Of a stretch of DNA of 8,035 nucleotides, positions 6,761-8,035 are shown piece by piece. This DNA comes from Bacteroidota bacterium (GTDB lineage: Bacteria > Bacteroidota > Bacteroidia > Bacteroidales > Prolixibacteraceae). Each line of letters begins with the position of its first letter. Positions within the stretch are counted from its first letter, which is position 1. A model generated the notes under the pieces. That model did not search any database. It was not told the DNA's origin and saw nothing but the letters and a program-made list of their open reading frames with translations. The translations under genes and the position numbers were made by a program. The stretch lies in assembly GCA_030706665.1 (NCBI GenBank), contig JAUZOB010000149.1, positions 1 to 8,035 on the forward strand. The letters run 5' to 3'.

Positions 6761-6823
6761 GGGTAACTATTTCCTTTATTTGCCAGTTCTAATTAGAATA
6801 TCTTCGAACAATTCTTTCCCCAT

Positions 6824-6878
6824 GCGATTATTTCGCCGATAATCCATTTATATCGGTTATTAACCGATTCCATTTCGG
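6824..6878. promoter_or_regulatory. Palindrome cluster upstream of the TolC-family gene, candidate operator
   Basis: A perfect 17-base palindrome (6852-6868) has arms ATCGGTTA and TAACCGAT around one central T. Related half-sites surround it in alternating orientation: GCGA/TCGC (6824-6836), CCGATA (6836-6841) pairing with TATCGG (6851-6856), and CCGA/TCGG (6864-6878). The gap has no supported gene and the cluster starts about 120-175 bases before the TolC-family ATG, so binding of a dimeric (for example TetR- or MarR-like) regulator is a reasonable inference. No T-tract follows on either strand, which argues against a terminator. Confidence 0.5.
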
Positions 6879-6998
6879 AAATCAATCTTATTCTTAATAA
6901 CTTAGTACCTATGATCAGAAGTATCCTTTCCGGGGTTTCTGACTATCTTATGTCAATTGGGAGTGATTTTCTTTTTATAACTTATAACATACAACCTA

Positions 6999-8035
6999 AT
7001 GATGGGATTTTTAAAAGCAATTCCATTGGTTATGAGCATCTGGATTGTAGGTACAGCATATGCTCAGAATGGACCGGCGAAATTTACGTTAAAAGAAGCA
7101 CAGGATTATGCGGTTAATAATAATGCTACGAGTAAGAATGCCCGTCTTGATCTGGTTAGTGCAAAGAAAAAAATATGGGAAACGACAGCAATCGGACTTC
7201 CTCAGATTACTTCTACCGTAAATTATCAGAACATAATAAAAGTACCTACGGTAACTTTCCCTGGTTCTAATGGAGGTGAAGACCAGATTCTGAAACTTGG
7301 GGTAAAGGAGACGACCTCACTCGACATCACTCTTTCCCAGTTAATTTTCAGCGGATCTTACCTGATTGGGCTTCAAGCTTCAAAAACATATTATGAGCTT
7401 TCAACCCGTTCTCTGCAAAAATCAGAAGTTGATTTGAAAGAGAGTGTTGCCAATGCTTATTACCTGGTCTTAGTCTTGGACGAAAACATTAAGATAGTCC
7501 AATCAAACCTTGAAAACCTAAATAAGACTCTGAGTGAAATGCAAGAGATGAATAAGCAGGGCTTTACTGAAGATTCAGATATTGATCAGTTAAAGCTTTC
7601 TGTCAATAGTCTTGAAAATACGGTCCGTGCCTTGCAACGTCAAAAAGAAGTAAGCCTCAACCTGCTAAAATTCCAGATGGGCTTTGATCTGAATCAACCG
7701 ATTGAACTTAAAGAAACGCTGAATGATTACATCACACAAGCATCCGCTGCAACTCCCGATTCAGAAAGTAATATTAAAGCGAATATCAACTATCAGCTCA
7801 TGGATACCCAGGAAAAATTGAGTATTCTCAATTACAAAAGACAGAAGTCGGAATATCTGCCTACTCTCTCTGGGTTCTATAGACATCTTGAAAAAAAGAA
7901 ATCAGCATTTGATTTCACCACCCCTAATGTCTTCGGTTTTACTATGTCGATTCCTGTTTTTAGCAGTGGACAAAAGCAGTCTCTGGTTCGTCAGCGGAAG
8001 AATGATATTGAGAAAATTCAGAACTCCAAACAACA
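6999..8035 (+). CDS. TolC-family outer-membrane efflux protein, partial (3' end off the right edge)
   Basis: Outer-membrane channel of a tripartite efflux or type I secretion system. The 345 visible codons of an expected 430-480 show a signal peptide MMGFLKAIPLVMSIWIVGTAYA, probably cut after residue 22 (AYA/Q), then the family opening FTLKEAQDYAVNNNATSKNA (29-48). The internal duplication of TolC is visible: GLPQITSTVNY (66-76) with LDITLSQLIFSGS (108-120) in the first repeat, and YLPTLSGFYRH (286-296) with FGFTMSIPVFSSGQ (312-325) in the second. The long polar stretch at about 125-235 fits the coiled-coil helices of the periplasmic tunnel. The frame is closed by TAA at 6978-6980, so only the adjacent ATGs at 6999 and 7002 can be the start. 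No Shine-Dalgarno sequence is seen. Adaptor (RND MFP) and pump genes would be expected just beyond the window; the substrate cannot be told. Confidence 0.93.
   Translation, partial: MMGFLKAIPLVMSIWIVGTAYAQNGPAKFTLKEAQDYAVNNNATSKNARLDLVSAKKKIWETTAIGLPQITSTVNYQNIIKVPTVTFPGSNGGEDQILKLGVKETTSLDITLSQLIFSGSYLIGLQASKTYYELSTRSLQKSEVDLKESVANAYYLVLVLDENIKIVQSNLENLNKTLSEMQEMNKQGFTEDSDIDQLKLSVNSLENTVRALQRQKEVSLNLLKFQMGFDLNQPIELKETLNDYITQASAATPDSESNIKANINYQLMDTQEKLSILNYKRQKSEYLPTLSGFYRHLEKKKSAFDFTTPNVFGFTMSIPVFSSGQKQSLVRQRKNDIEKIQNSKQ

Noticed and set aside
6775..6782. TTTATTTG as a -7 promoter box for the TolC-family gene
   Set aside because: It has one mismatch, lacks a -33 partner at the right distance, and lies more than 210 bases before the start; not enough to call a promoter.
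6852..6868. The palindrome as a rho-independent terminator of ispD
   Set aside because: The stem is AT-containing, begins about 90 bases past the stop codon, and no run of T follows on either strand. An operator reading fits better.
6911..7117. A 68-codon plus-strand open frame starting at an ATG in the gap and overlapping the TolC-family gene in another frame
   Set aside because: It overlaps about 120 bases of the well-supported TolC-family coding region, including its signal peptide, has no recognisable motif, and the overlapping frame explains the sequence much better.

Overview
The window looks like ordinary chromosomal DNA of a Bacteroidetes (Bacteroidota) bacterium. It is AT-rich (about 40% GC by eye). 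Shine-Dalgarno sequences are mostly absent. Two genes are preceded by a TAnnTTTG box, the Bacteroidetes -7 element, and the proteins resemble Bacteroidales-type homologues (a single-domain ManC, a ZnuC with a histidine-rich C-terminus, a TolC-family protein with a classical signal peptide). I cannot name the genus from sequence alone.

Layout, left to right. (1) 1-1240, minus strand: an MlaE-type lipid ABC permease overlapping by 4 bases (ATGA) its MlaF-type ATPase, which runs off the left edge. (2) 1241-1380: a divergent promoter region. (3) 1381-2469, plus strand: manC, mannose-1-phosphate guanylyltransferase. (4) 2475-5961, minus strand: a five-gene array transcribed leftward in the order yidD, znuA-like lipoprotein, znuC-like ATPase, znuB-like permease, DUF2461 protein. 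The three transporter genes are separated by only 2-3 bases. (5) 5962-6094: a second divergent region. (6) 6095-6760, plus strand: ispD of the MEP isoprenoid pathway. (7) 6761-6998: a 238-base non-coding stretch with a perfect 17-base palindrome in a cluster of CCGAT-type half-sites. (8) 6999 to the right edge, plus strand: a TolC-family outer-membrane protein, cut by the window end.

Most of the window serves the cell envelope: retrograde or anterograde phospholipid transport (MlaEF), GDP-mannose supply for glycans (ManC), membrane-protein insertion (YidD), isoprenoid precursor for lipid carriers and quinones (IspD), an outer-membrane channel (TolC family), and high-affinity zinc-type metal uptake (ZnuABC). 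I see no mobile element, CRISPR array, tRNA, rRNA or defence system, and no evidence of a novel system. The most interesting points are the operator-like palindrome cluster before the TolC-family gene, the placement of yidD at the head of a metal-uptake operon, and the related leaders of manC and ispD.
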